Below, one piece after another: positions 32,896 to 45,615 of a stretch of 64,000 nucleotides of DNA. The notes beneath the pieces are model-generated. The model was not told the DNA's origin and did not search any database. It was given only the letters and a program-made list of their open reading frames with translations. The translations under genes and the position numbers were made by a program. This DNA comes from Solen grandis (Eukaryota; Mollusca; Bivalvia; Adapedonta; Solenidae): the NCBI GenBank assembly GCA_021229015.1, contig CM037792.1, positions 38,280,544 through 38,344,543 of the forward strand, given 5' to 3'. Numbering within the stretch: the stretch's first letter is position 1; each line of letters begins with the position of its first letter.

Positions 32896-35232
32896 TAAGA
32901 TTTAAAACCGTGAACATATAGACTACACCCTATATTTTTATTTCCTATGTTTGCTCACACATTCATTGTGTTCATTGTGCATTGAGCTTTCTAGCATAAG
33001 GACTCATTATGAATGTGTATTGTAGATGCTTTTGAATTTTTTTCTTTTGAATATGTCCATCAATCACTTCTTTTATGAGTCAATAAATTGACGGTCCAAT
33101 TTTCAACTTTCAAAGGGATGGCTCTCATTGACAGCTGTAGTAGGTTTATTTTTTTATGTCTAAGAAGAAAAAGTATTGTCAAAGTCGGCTTGAAACTGTG
33201 GAATTTTTTACATCTCGTATGTGGGTGAAATTTTGAGATATTTGCTCTACTTGCTGCTTAAAATCTTGTTTAAATCTTTCATAAAGGAAGAAAACTTGTA
33301 AATGTAAAGCTTTTTTGCCAAATGAGAAGTTTTTTTCTTCATGTTTCTTTGAGATAGAATTATCTCTGCTTACAAATTTAAAGGGTGAGATTGAGGATTT
33401 GGTTCATATCTCAATTGTTTTCTGTAGGGACAGTATTAGCCTAGGTTGAAATATTTGTCAATCCTGCTTGCCTACCTACTAATTATGACATGCCCTAACT
33501 TAGTTGCTTGATAGATGGCTCTGTCAACTATTGATTGCCCAGAATGTTCATTCATTGTCGTCAACAATGGCACTGCACACACATATCCATTTCTGGTAAA
33601 CTTTGTCCTGGATATTGGTAGTGTGGAAAATGTCCTCGCATGGGTAGTTGTGTCACTCAGTTAAAGTAGAGGACCGTCTGTGTATTCACAGTACTACCTG
33701 TAAAGGAGGCAGTGTATAACACGGTCTGCAGTCGGACATCATCGTTTATCACAGCTGTCTAGGTCTTGTGTATGAGGTGGGAGGGGATGGGGTAAGTGCA
33801 GCAGACTGTCATGTGTGTATCACTGATACACAGACACTCGTCACATGATATCCTTGTGTAGACAAGTACTAATTAGTGCTAAATGTGGCTTCTGTAGAAG
33901 TCTTGATCCTCAAAATTATCACTTTTCTATTTTCAATTCTATGAGCTCACTTTTTGCCTAGTTTGTCAAGGCAATAATGGTTGAGCAAGCTTCTTTTATC
34001 TGGTAATGGGGAGGAAGCCTTAATATCATATTTTGGGGAGTAAAACTTACTAAAAGCACAAATTCCTCAAGTTTTTGGAAAGAAAAAACCCTGGGGATAA
34101 ATAGCAGTTAATGTGAAAACTATTAATTTGAAGAATTCTTCAGAGGGGGAAAATGTCTATGAATGGCCTCTGATAAAGAAAGGGAAATAAAAGCCCTGTT
34201 AGGGTCTTTAAGCTGAGGGGAAAAATGACCTCTTTGTAATCTTTGTACCTGTGGTCTGTGGGGTATATACACCACTGGAGGGTGTTGATTCAAAGAAATT
34301 TCAGCAAAGTTACCGTATATTTAAGGATAAGTCAACCAATATATTTTTATCAAGCACAGGTAAATTGGTGTTCCAAATGAATTTTGAAATTAGGAGTTAA
34401 ATTAATTTTGCTCTTTATTCTTATTTTTGCATTTTAGCAAAAGAGAGAATCCCTTCAATATTTGGTAAAAGGCAAAGTTTGGTGGTAGGGGGTAAACTCC
34501 CTCTGTAGTTTGTGAATAGGAATGTTGTATATGTCCCATATCCCAAATGTCCTGAAGTCAGCAAAATTTTGTTGAATGTATCGGAATCCTTTTATTTATA
34601 ATGACATGCAATAAAATATTCAAGAATCCCATTTGAGTAAAAACATACAAATTTGGACAACTCAAAGTATAACATATTACCAGGTTTAGGCTGCGAGGCT
34701 CGTGCAAATTTTGACTGCTGCTGTCTGGAGACGGAAATAAACAGGGATTTCCTATTGTTGAGTTTCCAGAGCAGCCTCTGTATTAGTATATAGCAGGTAT
34801 CCCAACTTTTTGGCAATCTTGTGTTTATAACAGAACAAGGTCTCAAGTTTGAGGTATTCTAGGGTCAGAAACCTTATTAAAAAATCTAAGTTTTGTGAAC
34901 CTACTTTTGTTTTACTGATATAAGTATGTAGGTAGGATTTTAGTATGATCAAAGGCAATGAGGAAGTGCCAGTCATTTTGTTATTTAAGTCTGACAGGAT
35001 TGACCCTGGGCTAGCAGACATAAACTGGGTGAGGTCCATGCAGAGTGGTAGTGTTGGACTAGCGCGTCCGTTAGCTGCATAGCCCTCAGAGTCCATTGAT
35101 TGGAAATTCTCATGCTCTTGTTTGAGTCATGATTTCCCCTGAACAGTTCTGAACATGAGTCAGGCAGTAGATTTAATGTATTTAATTCTGAATTACTAGC
35201 AAGAGGCTTTTGATTTAGATTTATTCGTCAAC
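32896..35232. other. Non-coding up to the assembly gap
   Basis: No exon or repeat end that I can support. It includes a TGTGTATCA..-type palindromic patch near 33818-33832 (gtgtatcactgatacac). Confidence 0.4.
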
Positions 35233-35332
35233 NNNNNNNNNNNNNNNNNNNNNNNNNNNNNNNNNNNNNNNNNNNNNNNNNNNNNNNNNNNNNNNNNNNN
35301 NNNNNNNNNNNNNNNNNNNNNNNNNNNNNNNN
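35233..35332. other. 100-N assembly gap
   Basis: Exactly 100 N, the usual placeholder for a scaffold join of unknown length. It stands where the left arm of the inverted repeat stops. Confidence 0.98.
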
Positions 35333-37619
35333 TTTATAAGGGGTTTCCCCAACTACTTCACCACAATCAGATTGACCCTTTTACATCACGGTTAACAAGT
35401 GTATCAATCCAGAAATTTCTAATCCATTTTTTTTTCCCTATATCATATGTGAAGACTTTATTACACATATTATGGATTAATGGTGAACACCAAGGAGAGG
35501 AGCCCTTCATTTTATCAAATACAGGGCCAAATACGGGGGCCCTTTCCCTTGTATCATCCCGAGGTGTGGGTTGATTTTCTAAAATTTTTTGTGGTGGTTT
35601 TGGATATATAACCTCCAACCCATGAAAACTGTTCATTTTTTTAAAAACTCGGATTTTTTGTACCTGTTTGTAGAAGCCAAATATCTGCCCCATTCTCAAT
35701 TAAAAAAAGTTAAGAGTTTTTCCCAATTGGTAGAATTTTTTATTTTCATAAAATTATACTGTTTTTATTCAATATAAATTTTTTTTGCTTATTATTCAAA
35801 GTTGTGTTTATGAAAGAAAATGTCTTTTAATATGTTTCACATACAAATTGCTTTTTTGCTTCTTGAAAATTGCCAAATAGGTGAATATGTCAAAATTTCC
35901 CATTTGGGGCTAGAGCCCTAGGGTCCTTTTCCAAATGAGCAACAAAAAAAACTGGACCTTGTTTTCATAACATGAGTCCAAAAACAAAATATCCCCATGA
36001 TATTGCCTAATGCCTTCATCAGGAATGAAATAATTTTTTGGTATAGTGTTTACTTTAAATGAAAGTTCCCTTTGGTAAAATTATCTAAAAATTTCAGCTT
36101 TCTTTTTTTAAAAATGAGAAAAACAAGAGCACCGCATGCAGGTGCCAACGCTCGTTTTTTTTGCCATCATTAAATATTTTTCAAAAAACATTTAAAAAAG
36201 TTGACCTTGAAAATCACAACTAAAAACTGTACCCCTTTACATGCAAGTTGAGTACCATTCCTTTAAATTTTACCTTTGACCTTGAGGATGAATTGACCTA
36301 TACATGGAATAGAATCTATGCAACTCAAGATGTAAAATTTGTAGACAAAAAAAATACAATGGCTAATCCACTGAGTTTTTGTAATCAACACAAAACTGTA
36401 AAAATTGAAGACTATTTCTTCTAAAAATGCTCTTTTTTATCTGTCTAGTGATCATGCCCAAAATCACAATTGCACATGTTCAAAATGATGACAAATCAGT
36501 ATACAAGTTTAACAAATATCATTGAAAATGACAGAGAAATATATATTTTTTATAACTTGCCCAAAGTTATGGCAAAATAAGGTCAAAGGTCAAGGTCGAT
36601 AGATGAAATATTTAAGGTGCATCTCAATAGCCCTCGTCAAGATAAATATACATACCAAAAAAAAAAGGGTTGTATGTCAATAGTAAGAATTTTATGGGAA
36701 AACGTTAAAGTTATTTTTTTAACATTAAAAAAAAAGTAAAAGTTCAAAGGTCAATAGTCCAAAGTGTAACATTGATGGAAAGGTCTTCCCACAAGGAATT
36801 CACATTGAAATATCGTGCCCTGTTGACAATGGTTTCTAAAATGACAGGCATTTTAAAGTTTTCAAAAGTAACAGCAAAAATAAGGTCAAAGTCAAGGTCG
36901 ACAGATTGAAGTTTTGAGATATATCTGAAAAGCCCTTGTCACAATGAATTGCAGCCCAAAAAATAAAGTTGTATGTCAAATATTAAATTTCAAAATTATG
37001 TCAAAGGTCATGGTAAAAAAGTCCAAAAAGTTTAACATTGATGGAAAGGTCTTTGCCACAAGGAATTCACTTGTGGAATATCAATGCCCTGTTGGAAAGG
37101 GTTTCTGAAATAACAGCATTTAAGTTTACAAAAGTTATAGCAAAAATAAGTCAAAGCCTTAAGGTAAGGTCAATAGGAAAAAATATTTACTTTATGTCTG
37201 GATAGGCCTTATAAAGATAAATATGCATCCCAAAAATGAAAGTTGTACATTGAATAGTAGAGAAGTTATGGCTAACATTAACATCCGGCAAATGACAACA
37301 ACTTTGACGCCAGAGTTAAGACAACAGCTTGTATTTTTTTCTTCGAAAAAAGACAAGTTTAAAAATGAACTACCCAACTTAGGTGGTTAATACCCCATTG
37401 TCTCCCCGTTTCTTTTAAGTGAAGGATATGATGGACTGGAGTTAATGAGCAGCTTTGATTCCAATATAGCCCCCACACACAACAAACACACTTCTGTGAC
37501 AATCAATGAATGATCACCATGCCCAGCAAATGATGAAAAAATAAATCTAATATCAAGGAAAGTTTTCTAGTTTTCTAGTCACCTCTAGGTCACAACAAAC
37601 TTCAATGTGTTCATGTTAT
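35333..37619. other. Single-copy spacer between the arms
   Basis: The only part right of the gap without a counterpart on the left. It is rich in homopolymers (t, a, c, g runs), like the noisy patches of the right arm. No exon was recognised on either strand. Confidence 0.6.
36122..37362 (+). repeat. ACAAGAGCACC-family repeat (near complete)
   Basis: Starts AACAAGAGCACCGCATGCAG, with GCACC-gcatgca-GGTGC forming the 5' hairpin, then 'caacgctcg'. There are three interior units of about 270-290 bp marked by 'aaggtcaaggtcga', 'agccc.tgtca.ga..aa' and 'aaagttgta.gtcaa'. The 3' end has the hairpin ttttttcttcgaaaaaa followed by GACAAGTT, a decayed match to the AGCTA ends of the other families. It is non-coding. 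Confidence 0.7.
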
Positions 37620-39931
37620 GTTGACTGAATAAATCTAAATCAAAAGCCTTTGCTTGTAATTCAGAATTAATACATTAAATTCTACTGCCTGACTCATGTT
37701 CAGAACTGTTCAGGGAAATCATGACTCAAAACAGGCATGAAAATTTTTCCAATCAATGGACTCTGAGGGCTATGCAGCTAACGGACGCGCAAAGTCCAAA
37801 ACTACCCTCTGCATGGACCTCACCCGTTTATTTTTGCTAGCCCAGGGTCATTCCTGTCAGACTTAATAACAAAATGACTGGCACTTCCCTCATTCCCTTT
37901 GATATACTAAAATCCTACCTACATACTTATATCAGTAAACAAAAGTAGGTTCACAAAACTTAGATTTTTTAATAAGGTTTCTGACCCTAGAATACCTAAA
38001 ACTTGAGACCTTGTTCTGTTATTGAACACAAGATTGCCAAAAAGTTGGGATACCTGCTATATACTAATACAGAGGCTGCTCTGGAAACTCAACAATAGGA
38101 AATCCCTGTTTATTTGTCTCCAGACAGCAGAAAGTCAAAATTTGCACGAGCCTCGCAGCAAAACCCTGGTAATTTTTTATACTTTGAGTTGTCAAATTTG
38201 TAGGGTTTTTACTCAAATGGGATTCTTGAATATTTTATTGCATTGTCTTTTATAAATAAAAGGATTCGATACATTTAACAAATTTTGTGACTTAGGACAT
38301 TTGGGATTTTGGGACATAACAACATTCCTATTCACAAATACAGAGGGAGTTTACCCCTTCCCCCAAACTTTGCCTTTTACCAAAAATTGAAAGGGGTTCT
38401 CTCTTTTGCTAAAAAGCAAAAATAAGAATAAAGAGCAAAATTAATTTAACTCTAATTTTCAAAATTCATTTGGAACACCAATTTACCCGTGCTTTATAAA
38501 AATATATTGGTTGACTTATCTTAAATATACGGTAACTTTGCTGAAATTTCTTTGAATCAACACCCCAGTGGTGTATATACCACAGACCAAGGTACAAGAT
38601 TACAAAGGGTCATTTTTCCCCTCGCTTAAAGACCCTAACAGGGCTTTTATTTCCTTTCTTTATCAGAGGCCATTCATAGACATTTTCCCCCCCTGAAGAA
38701 TTCTTCAAATTAATAGTTTTCACATTAACTGCTATTTATCCCAGGGTTTTTTCTTTCCAAAAACTTGAGGAAATTTGTGCTTTTAGTAAGTTTTTTCTCC
38801 CCAAAATATGTTTAAGGCTTCCCCCCTTTTCCAGATAAAAGAAGCTTGCTCAACCATTATTGCCTTGGAAAAAATAGGCAAAAAGTGAGCTCATAGAATT
38901 GAAATAGAAAAGTGATAATTTTGAGGATCAAGCCCTTTTACAGAAGCCACATTTAGCACTAATTAGTACTTGTTACACAAGGATATCATTTTGACGAGTG
39001 TCTGTGTATCAGTGATACACAATGACAGTTCTGCTGCACTTACCCCATCCCCTCCCACCTCATACACAAGACCTAGACAGCTGTGATAACGTTGATGTCC
39101 GACTGCAGACCGTGTTTTAATGCCTCCTTTACAGGTGTACTGTGAATACACAGACGGTCCTTACTTTAACTGAGTGACACAATTTCCCATTTCGAGGAAA
39201 TTTTCCACACTACCATATCCAGGACAAAGTTTACCAGAAATGGATATGTGTGTGCAGTGCCATTGTTGACGACAATGGGAAAGAATTTGGGCAATCAATA
39301 GTTGACAGAGCCATCTATCAAGAACTAGTTAGGGCATGTCATAATTAGTAGGTAGGCAAGCAGGATTGACAAATATTTCAACCTGGCTAATACTGTCCCC
39401 ACAGAAAACAATTGAGATATTTAACCAAATCTCAATCTCACCCCTTTTTAAAAATTGTAAGCAGAGATAATTCTATCTCAAAGAAACATGAAGAAAAAAA
39501 CTTCTCATTTGGCAAAAAGCTTTACATTTACAAGTTTTCTTCCTTTATGAAAGATTTAAAACAAGATTTTTAAACAGCAAGTAGAGCAAATATCTCAAAA
39601 TTTCACCCACATACGAGATGTAAAAAATTCCACAGTTTCAAGCCGCTTTGACATTTCTTTTTCTTCTTAGCATAAAAAATAAACCTTACTACAGCTGTCA
39701 ATGAGAGCCATCCCTTTGAAAGTTGAAAATTGGAACCCTCAATTTATTGATCATAAAAGAAGTGATTGATGGACTATTCAAAAGAAAAAATTCAAAAGCA
39801 TCTACAATACACATTCATAATGAGTCCTTATGCTAGAAAGTCAATGCACAATGAAAAACAATGAATGTGTGAGCAAAAAATAGGAATAAAAATATAGGGT
39901 TTTGTCTATATGTTCACGGTTTTAAATCTTA

Positions 39932-40232
39932 TGTTTGTTTGTTGGGTTTAACATTCCATGACGGTATCTAAGTTTTGGAGACTTAGTCTACTTGAGAGGA
40001 TTTTAAGTGCTGCCCCACTGCATATCAAGCCATAGACATGTTGAATGATACCACACCCAGTCACATTATCCTGTCAGTGGGCCAGCCAGGGCCCGGAACT
40101 ACTCTTATATGCTGACCACTAAGAAAGGAAGTATACCAGTACATTTTAGAATTTTGTCACAGCCCGGGATCAACGCACAAACCTCCCATTCCCAAGGGGG
40201 ATGCTTTAACCACTTGGCCATGGTAAATCCTA
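39932..40232 (-). mobile_element. tRNA-derived SINE, second family (right-arm copy)
   Basis: Mirror of 32595-32895, with the same tail and a decayed B box. Several single-base differences include extra G and C in homopolymers. Confidence 0.65.
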
Positions 40233-41571
40233 TGTGTAAAACATATATCCTGTCTACAAAAAGAGGATTAGAAGTCAGTATAATACAATTAAGCTGACAG
40301 CTTGTAGGAGCTGTATTTTTAATGTTGTCACAAAATTAATAATACTGCCAGATTAGAGGTTAATAAGTGTGTCGCTCGATAGACTTCTTTTTAAATTCTA
40401 TTGATATTCTTTAATATATAAATACATAATCATAATATAAATTAAGTAATGAATTCTGTGTGCTCAATACTCCAGCAGGAAGTCCTCTTCTCTATCAAGG
40501 AGAAGAACAAATAAAAATTTTCAACCTGACATGTGACACATTTCTGTCCTTGAAACCCTGATTACCATTTTTTTCCAGTTTTAAGTGCATCCCACTCTCA
40601 AATTATAGCAACCCTTCCAGGTGCAGTTTAATATAGAACCTTTAACCCAAAAACAGAGCAATATCCAAATCAGCTGAAAAAAATGTGTTGAGAAGTACAT
40701 TTTCAGCAAAAACCCAGGACCCACTGTGGGAAACCCTTTAAACTGTTAGGTCAAAATTTTTGGGCCCTAATAATAGAAAAGATTGCTAGCCATTCCCATA
40801 GAGGAAAAAAAAAAATTATACTCTTTTTTTTTTTTTTATGTTTTTTTTAAATTCATTTTTCATTACTTTTTATCTATTCAAGAGCAAGAATCGGTATCCT
40901 GAGGTTACAAACCTGGCATAAACATTGTACCCAATTTTGGTAAGATTGGTCAAAGTTCCCGCATAAGAAAAACAAAAAAAAAGTGGTTGACATCGGGATC
41001 GAAAAATTATCCTATTTTTAACAGATATAAAAAACCGTTTCTTTTAACCCTTTTATTTCTTGTAAATCACTGGTCTTGTTCCTGCCCCTAGGTAAAAGAT
41101 TCACCACTTCATAAATGTAAGAAAAGCATAAAAAACCTACTTCAAGCTACCCTGCCAGTGTTTCCATAAGAAAAAAAGGCTTTTACCAAAGGGTTAAAAA
41201 AAAAGCTAAGGGCCCCTGTTAGGGGACGATTTTCCAACCCTGGGATGACCTAAAATTTTTACCTCTATTATTTTTCTTGCACTCGAGTAGTCCTCAAAAT
41301 TTTGTTCATCTTTAGTACAGTTCTTTGAAATTAAAAGAAAGGCCCCTTTTTTTAGGAAATGTTGACCCCGCACCTTATTTTGCCAAACATTTTGTGTTCT
41401 GTACCTTCCCTCGTTTTTACGGCCCCGTACCTTTTTAGGGCGTCCCCCAATGTATTCTCCGATAACCTTTCCATATCACAAAAAAACATCATACTTCCTA
41501 CTATCCTATCACACATTCCCAAAAGAAAAGGGTGATAGTTGGGTCTCTCAGCTCATTTAAACCCTTTAAAT

Positions 41572-41786
41572 CATGAATATGATGTAAAAATTTTTTATTT
41601 CATGAATATTAAATTAACTAAATTTTTAAAAGGGTTTTAAAAAAAGCAGTTTTTTTTTTGCTTGCCAGTGTGAAATGGGGACTATTATAAGAAAAAAAAG
41701 GGGGCCAGATCAGCCTCCTATTGGGCTGTTGATCTAGGTTTTTCTGTTTGCCAATATGTCAAATGATCTTATGAAGTAAAGGGGGG
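41572..41786. mobile_element. piggyBac-like MITE, decayed right-arm copy
   Basis: The ends CCCTTTAAATCATGAATAT and 'atgaagtaaagggg' are still recognisable with TTAA-like flanks. The 34-bp palindrome and interior are badly altered in a noisy patch. Confidence 0.5.
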
Positions 41787-42823
41787 TTTAAAAAATATTT
41801 GGGGTTCAAATCCGCATGCATAAAATGGAAAATTTTTTCAGTAAAATTTAATGCCCTACGGGACCCGTCTAGAAGTCTTCTTTTTCCAAAAGCGGAAAAG
41901 GGGCCCCGAAACCCTTTTTCGGGAAAATGCCATTTTCTTTCACTGGGAGAAAAAAAAATATTAGGTAAAAAGCAAAATTGGGGGAAATGATACATTTTAG
42001 AGGTATTCTTAGAAGGGAAAAACTTTGAACACCCTCTCGGCTCTGACAAAAAATGGGGGGGGAAAAAAAGGGAAAAAAGCCTACTAGATAATGAAATATA
42101 TTGGGTCATATTACAACATTATAGATGCACAACATTAAATTACTAAAAGATTTGGGATACAATGCTATCCTATAGTATTGGAATTTGCAATGTAATGGAG
42201 TGTGTCATAATGGCTGTAAAATGTACTCTTAGTTCTGTTGGGTTTTTTTACCTCCTTTAGCAGGAGGTCTTCATAAAATCTTCCTCTAAAAAATCTTTAT
42301 ATCAATTTATGCTATTTTTCCCAAAACTGCTCATAAAACCAGGACTTTTCTTTTCCCAAACTCAAGAAAAGGTGTATTTATCCCAAATGTATAGATGATA
42401 TGGAAATGAGGCTCTTTCCCCATCCCCTAGAAAAATGACTTGCAGTGTATCAGTACTAAGTGTCTACTAATGATAAGGACTGTAACAGTTTTGCTGTCCA
42501 GTAGTCCTTTATCTCACAGTGCAGTACTCATTACATTATTTCATAGTTTCTGTATGTACCGGTACCAAATACATGTTGGCAAAGGACAAAGAAGCAGCAA
42601 ATTTTGAAAGACCTGATCTTTCAATAAAAATCACCTGAAATTTCCACACTTTGTCATAAACATTTTCCCATTTCTGATATCTCTAAGTAAATAATTTATA
42701 CATTAAAAACAAAAAGAAATTTTCCACACATTAAATACATTTGCAAATCTGAGCAGTCTGTCATATATTTAGGTGTGCTTTCATTGGTCGGCTCTTTGTC
42801 TCACAAATGACTTTTTATGCAAA

Positions 42824-43033
42824 ATGTCAAAACACAAGCAGATGCGTATAGCTGATTTATTGGGGAAAAAAATTAAGAATATTGAAAATAATGAACAGTC
42901 AAGCCCAAAACCATGTGTCCCTGAGGTTGTAACTTCCCATGTATCCCACATAGATCGCCCAAGCGTAATCCCGAATGAGTTTGTTAATATAAATGAAATG
43001 ATAAGTGCTGCTGTCAAGTCTAGCTTTTTTTAG
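42824..43033 (+). CDS. Short ORF, unrecognised (right-arm copy)
   Basis: A 70-codon frame, MSKHKQMRIADLLGKKIKN to ISAAVKSSFF then TAG. It is hydrophilic with a basic N-terminus. It lies in the intron 2 side of the mirrored ceramide synthase gene. The left copy is frameshifted by one base. It could be a remnant of a transposase or a chance frame. Confidence 0.25.
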   Translation: MSKHKQMRIADLLGKKIKNIENNEQSSPKPCVPEVVTSHVSHIDRPSVIPNEFVNINEMISAAVKSSFF

Positions 43034-43365
43034 AGCATGACAAAGCATTGAAAAATGCCTTAAGCAATAGTATGACCCAATACAAATACAGGAGATGGCA
43101 TGGGCCATTAGCCCCTTCTGTGGCAATCCTAGAATGAACTCTGGGACCTACTCAGACTTCTAACCAACTACATGTACTCCATTATTTGGTAAAAGAATGC
43201 CAGTTTTCCTTGGCAGCTCCTATATGAATATCTTGGAGGACTCCAAACACCTGACATTAAGGTAAATTTTGTCAAGGACCCCATCCTTCTAATGCTAGTG
43301 ACAACCCTATACTTTATAGTCCCTGCCGTCTCCTACAGTACTGCTCATCTGCAACAAATGCTTAC

Positions 43366-43492
43366 CTCTATCTGTTTTGTGTCGGGGTTTTTCTTCTTCC
43401 TATATTCCCGCTCCAGTATATGGTTTGTTGGGGCTTTTCTGTTCTTTTCATTCTTTAGTCCAAAGTACATTCCAAAAGGTGCAACAACAATT
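43366..43492 (-). CDS. Ceramide synthase exon 2 (right-arm copy)
   Basis: 127 nt with the same acceptor (ttttacag) and donor (GAG/gtaagc) as the left exon and the same translation. Because it lies in a clean stretch, it shows the copy is not uniformly decayed. Confidence 0.8.
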
Positions 43493-44052
43493 CTGTAAAA
43501 GAATAAATTGTCAAAAGCATGATATATCACACTCAAGAATTCCTTAGTAAGGCTTTATAACAACATCTCATGTTTACTATTTTTACCCTCTCTAAATTTC
43601 TAACAATTGTGGTAGGAATTGGCATGAGTACTATAATCAACTTCATAAATATTTTTTTTTTCTCCAAAACAGAATATATCAGCTCAGACAGCGCCATGGT
43701 CATATTATTTCAATTTATAATAAATGTCACACAGAAAATTTTAAAGGTGCCATTTTAAAAGGATAAATGTCACATAGATAATTTCAGGCCTCCAATAGAT
43801 TGCTTCATTACTGTGTCACCCTCATGTATACACACACTCATGTAAAGTCCACAGTGCTACATGTCAGCAGGTGGGATAAGAAATGTCAACCAGTTTTGGA
43901 AAATACAAAATAAAAGGGGGAGAATGAAACATGTAAAACGATGAAAAAGAGTTCCCATAGTTACAGAAGTTGTAAAAATCATATGGGATGGTCACTTGAG
44001 ACTAGTACTACTAAATACTTGGCAAGGGATTCTGCCAAGGCTAACTCAAAAC

Positions 44053-44360
44053 AAGAGCACCACATGTGGATGCAAACGACATGTCTGTTAAAAGAGTTTG
44101 AGTAATGGCTACATTAAAGTTTTTTACACAAAACGAATATCAGCGTTCGTCATAGCTCAACTTTTCTTTGAAACAGACAAGCTAGACCATCAGCCACTAC
44201 TCTGTTTAACCAAACTAAGCACGCTAAACTTTAACCAGAACTTCTAAGTTAAAAAATGACCAAATTTTAATTTTTATAATTAATAGATTCAGTCAGGACT
44301 TATCTTACTTGCTGGTCTGATGCCCTTGAACACCTAAATATGGAGTTTCAAGTAGGGTTG
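44053..44360 (+). repeat. ACAAGAGCACC-family fragment (right-arm copy)
   Basis: Mirror of 28395-28703, beginning AAAACAAGAGCACCACATG. Confidence 0.5.
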
Positions 44361-44424
44361 GTTATCATTTTTCACGAAAGGTCCGATACTGATATGTCGA
44401 AATCGATACATTATATTAAGCATA

Positions 44425-45615
44425 CTGCATACATGCCATATTCCCGGCGGGAGATTTATCTCCGGATTTCGACTGTCTCCCGATTTCCGGGAGGTGAAAT
44501 TCTCCCGGTATGTCTTAAATACAAACAGGTTCCTTTGAACTCAGTATAATCCATTTAACCAAACTATGTACAGCATCTGGAACTTACGTAAGAACTTTGT
44601 TAGTATCAATTTGACAGTGTGCTTACACAGCCCCAGGGAATTGGGGATTGTCTTATTCCCAAACAAAATTTCGGATAGACAGGGAGCAGATTCGCAGTCT
44701 ATCATTGAAACAAAATTTTCGTTGGGCATTAGCAGCTATCAAGGCAATACTAAACAAATGAGTAAGGTTGAAAGCATTTGGTACTCGTAATAAAGACGTA
44801 AATGATTGCTTTTGTATTCTTTCCAGGATAAAAAGGGCCCCGGGGAATAGTTATCCTTACTTACGGAAGTGTAAACAATAAATGATAATTAGATCAGTTT
44901 TACCAATTATTAAATCTTAACAAAACTCGTCAATGGACACAATAAAGTACACCTCAGCTAGCGGTAAATAAAAAAATGAAGTGCAATTTTCACCCGACCT
45001 GTTTGATTAACAGGATAGTCTGCTGAATAATTTACTTTAAGGGAGTGCTGTGGGAAAGTTGGATAAACTTCATATCACCAACCGTACACGATAAATTTTT
45101 CAGCTAAATAATTTTTGGCAAAAAGAAATTTTAAATTTAGAAAAAAAAAAGAAAACACAGAAGAAGAGAAAATATTATTAAATATGATCTGATTTTTTTT
45201 CTTTATTCTTCCCCTTTAAATTTAAAACCCCCTATATCAGAATCTTTCCCATAAATAAAGTACGTATAAATTTTTAAATGTGTTTGGTAAAGGCATATCC
45301 TGATCTGTTACAAGGTAGTGTTGCATTTAATGTGAAACGGTCTTGGGGAAATTTAAGTTTCTATTTAATAAGATATCTAAAATAAATTTTTAGTTTTTTT
45401 TAGATAAAATTTTAAAAGGTTTTTTCTTAATGCAATACCTTTTTAAAATTTAAAAATGTTAATAAATTTTAAATAAAGGGTAATCAAATGTGTATTTTTC
45501 TTTTTTTTTTTTTTCATTAAAAACGTCCTTTTATATATTTTGAAAAACCCCTGGGGTGGACCCCAAAAAAACCCCGGAAAATTTTTAAAACCTCCTGGGA
45601 ACATATGAAAAAAAG
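44425..45615. repeat. gggagat-ended element (right-arm copy, noisy)
   Basis: Mirror of 27067-28320. The end at 44430 (gcatacatgccatattcccg) is clear. The far end near 45610 is degraded to ggcatgttgtac in a homopolymer-rich patch. Confidence 0.4.

Larger units (their letters stand above)
8022..35232 (+). repeat. Left arm of a ~27 kb inverted repeat
   Basis: Every major landmark between 8022 and the N gap recurs in reverse complement between 64000 and 37620. Paired anchors are gag start 23204/49352, ceramide synthase start codon 25509/47063, exon 2 edges 29264/43492 and 29390/43366, foldback element 16879/55588 and 19060/53572, and arm ends 35232/37620 and 8022/64000. The left arm is 27,211 bp and its visible partner is 26,381 bp. 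Coordinate sums drift from about 72,022 to 72,852, which gives the net indels. Confidence 0.95.

Noticed and set aside
41759..42109. 116-aa frame on the minus strand and its partner at 41799-41990
   Set aside because: Generated by run-length errors in a noisy patch; the matching left-arm sequence (30640-30980) is not open.
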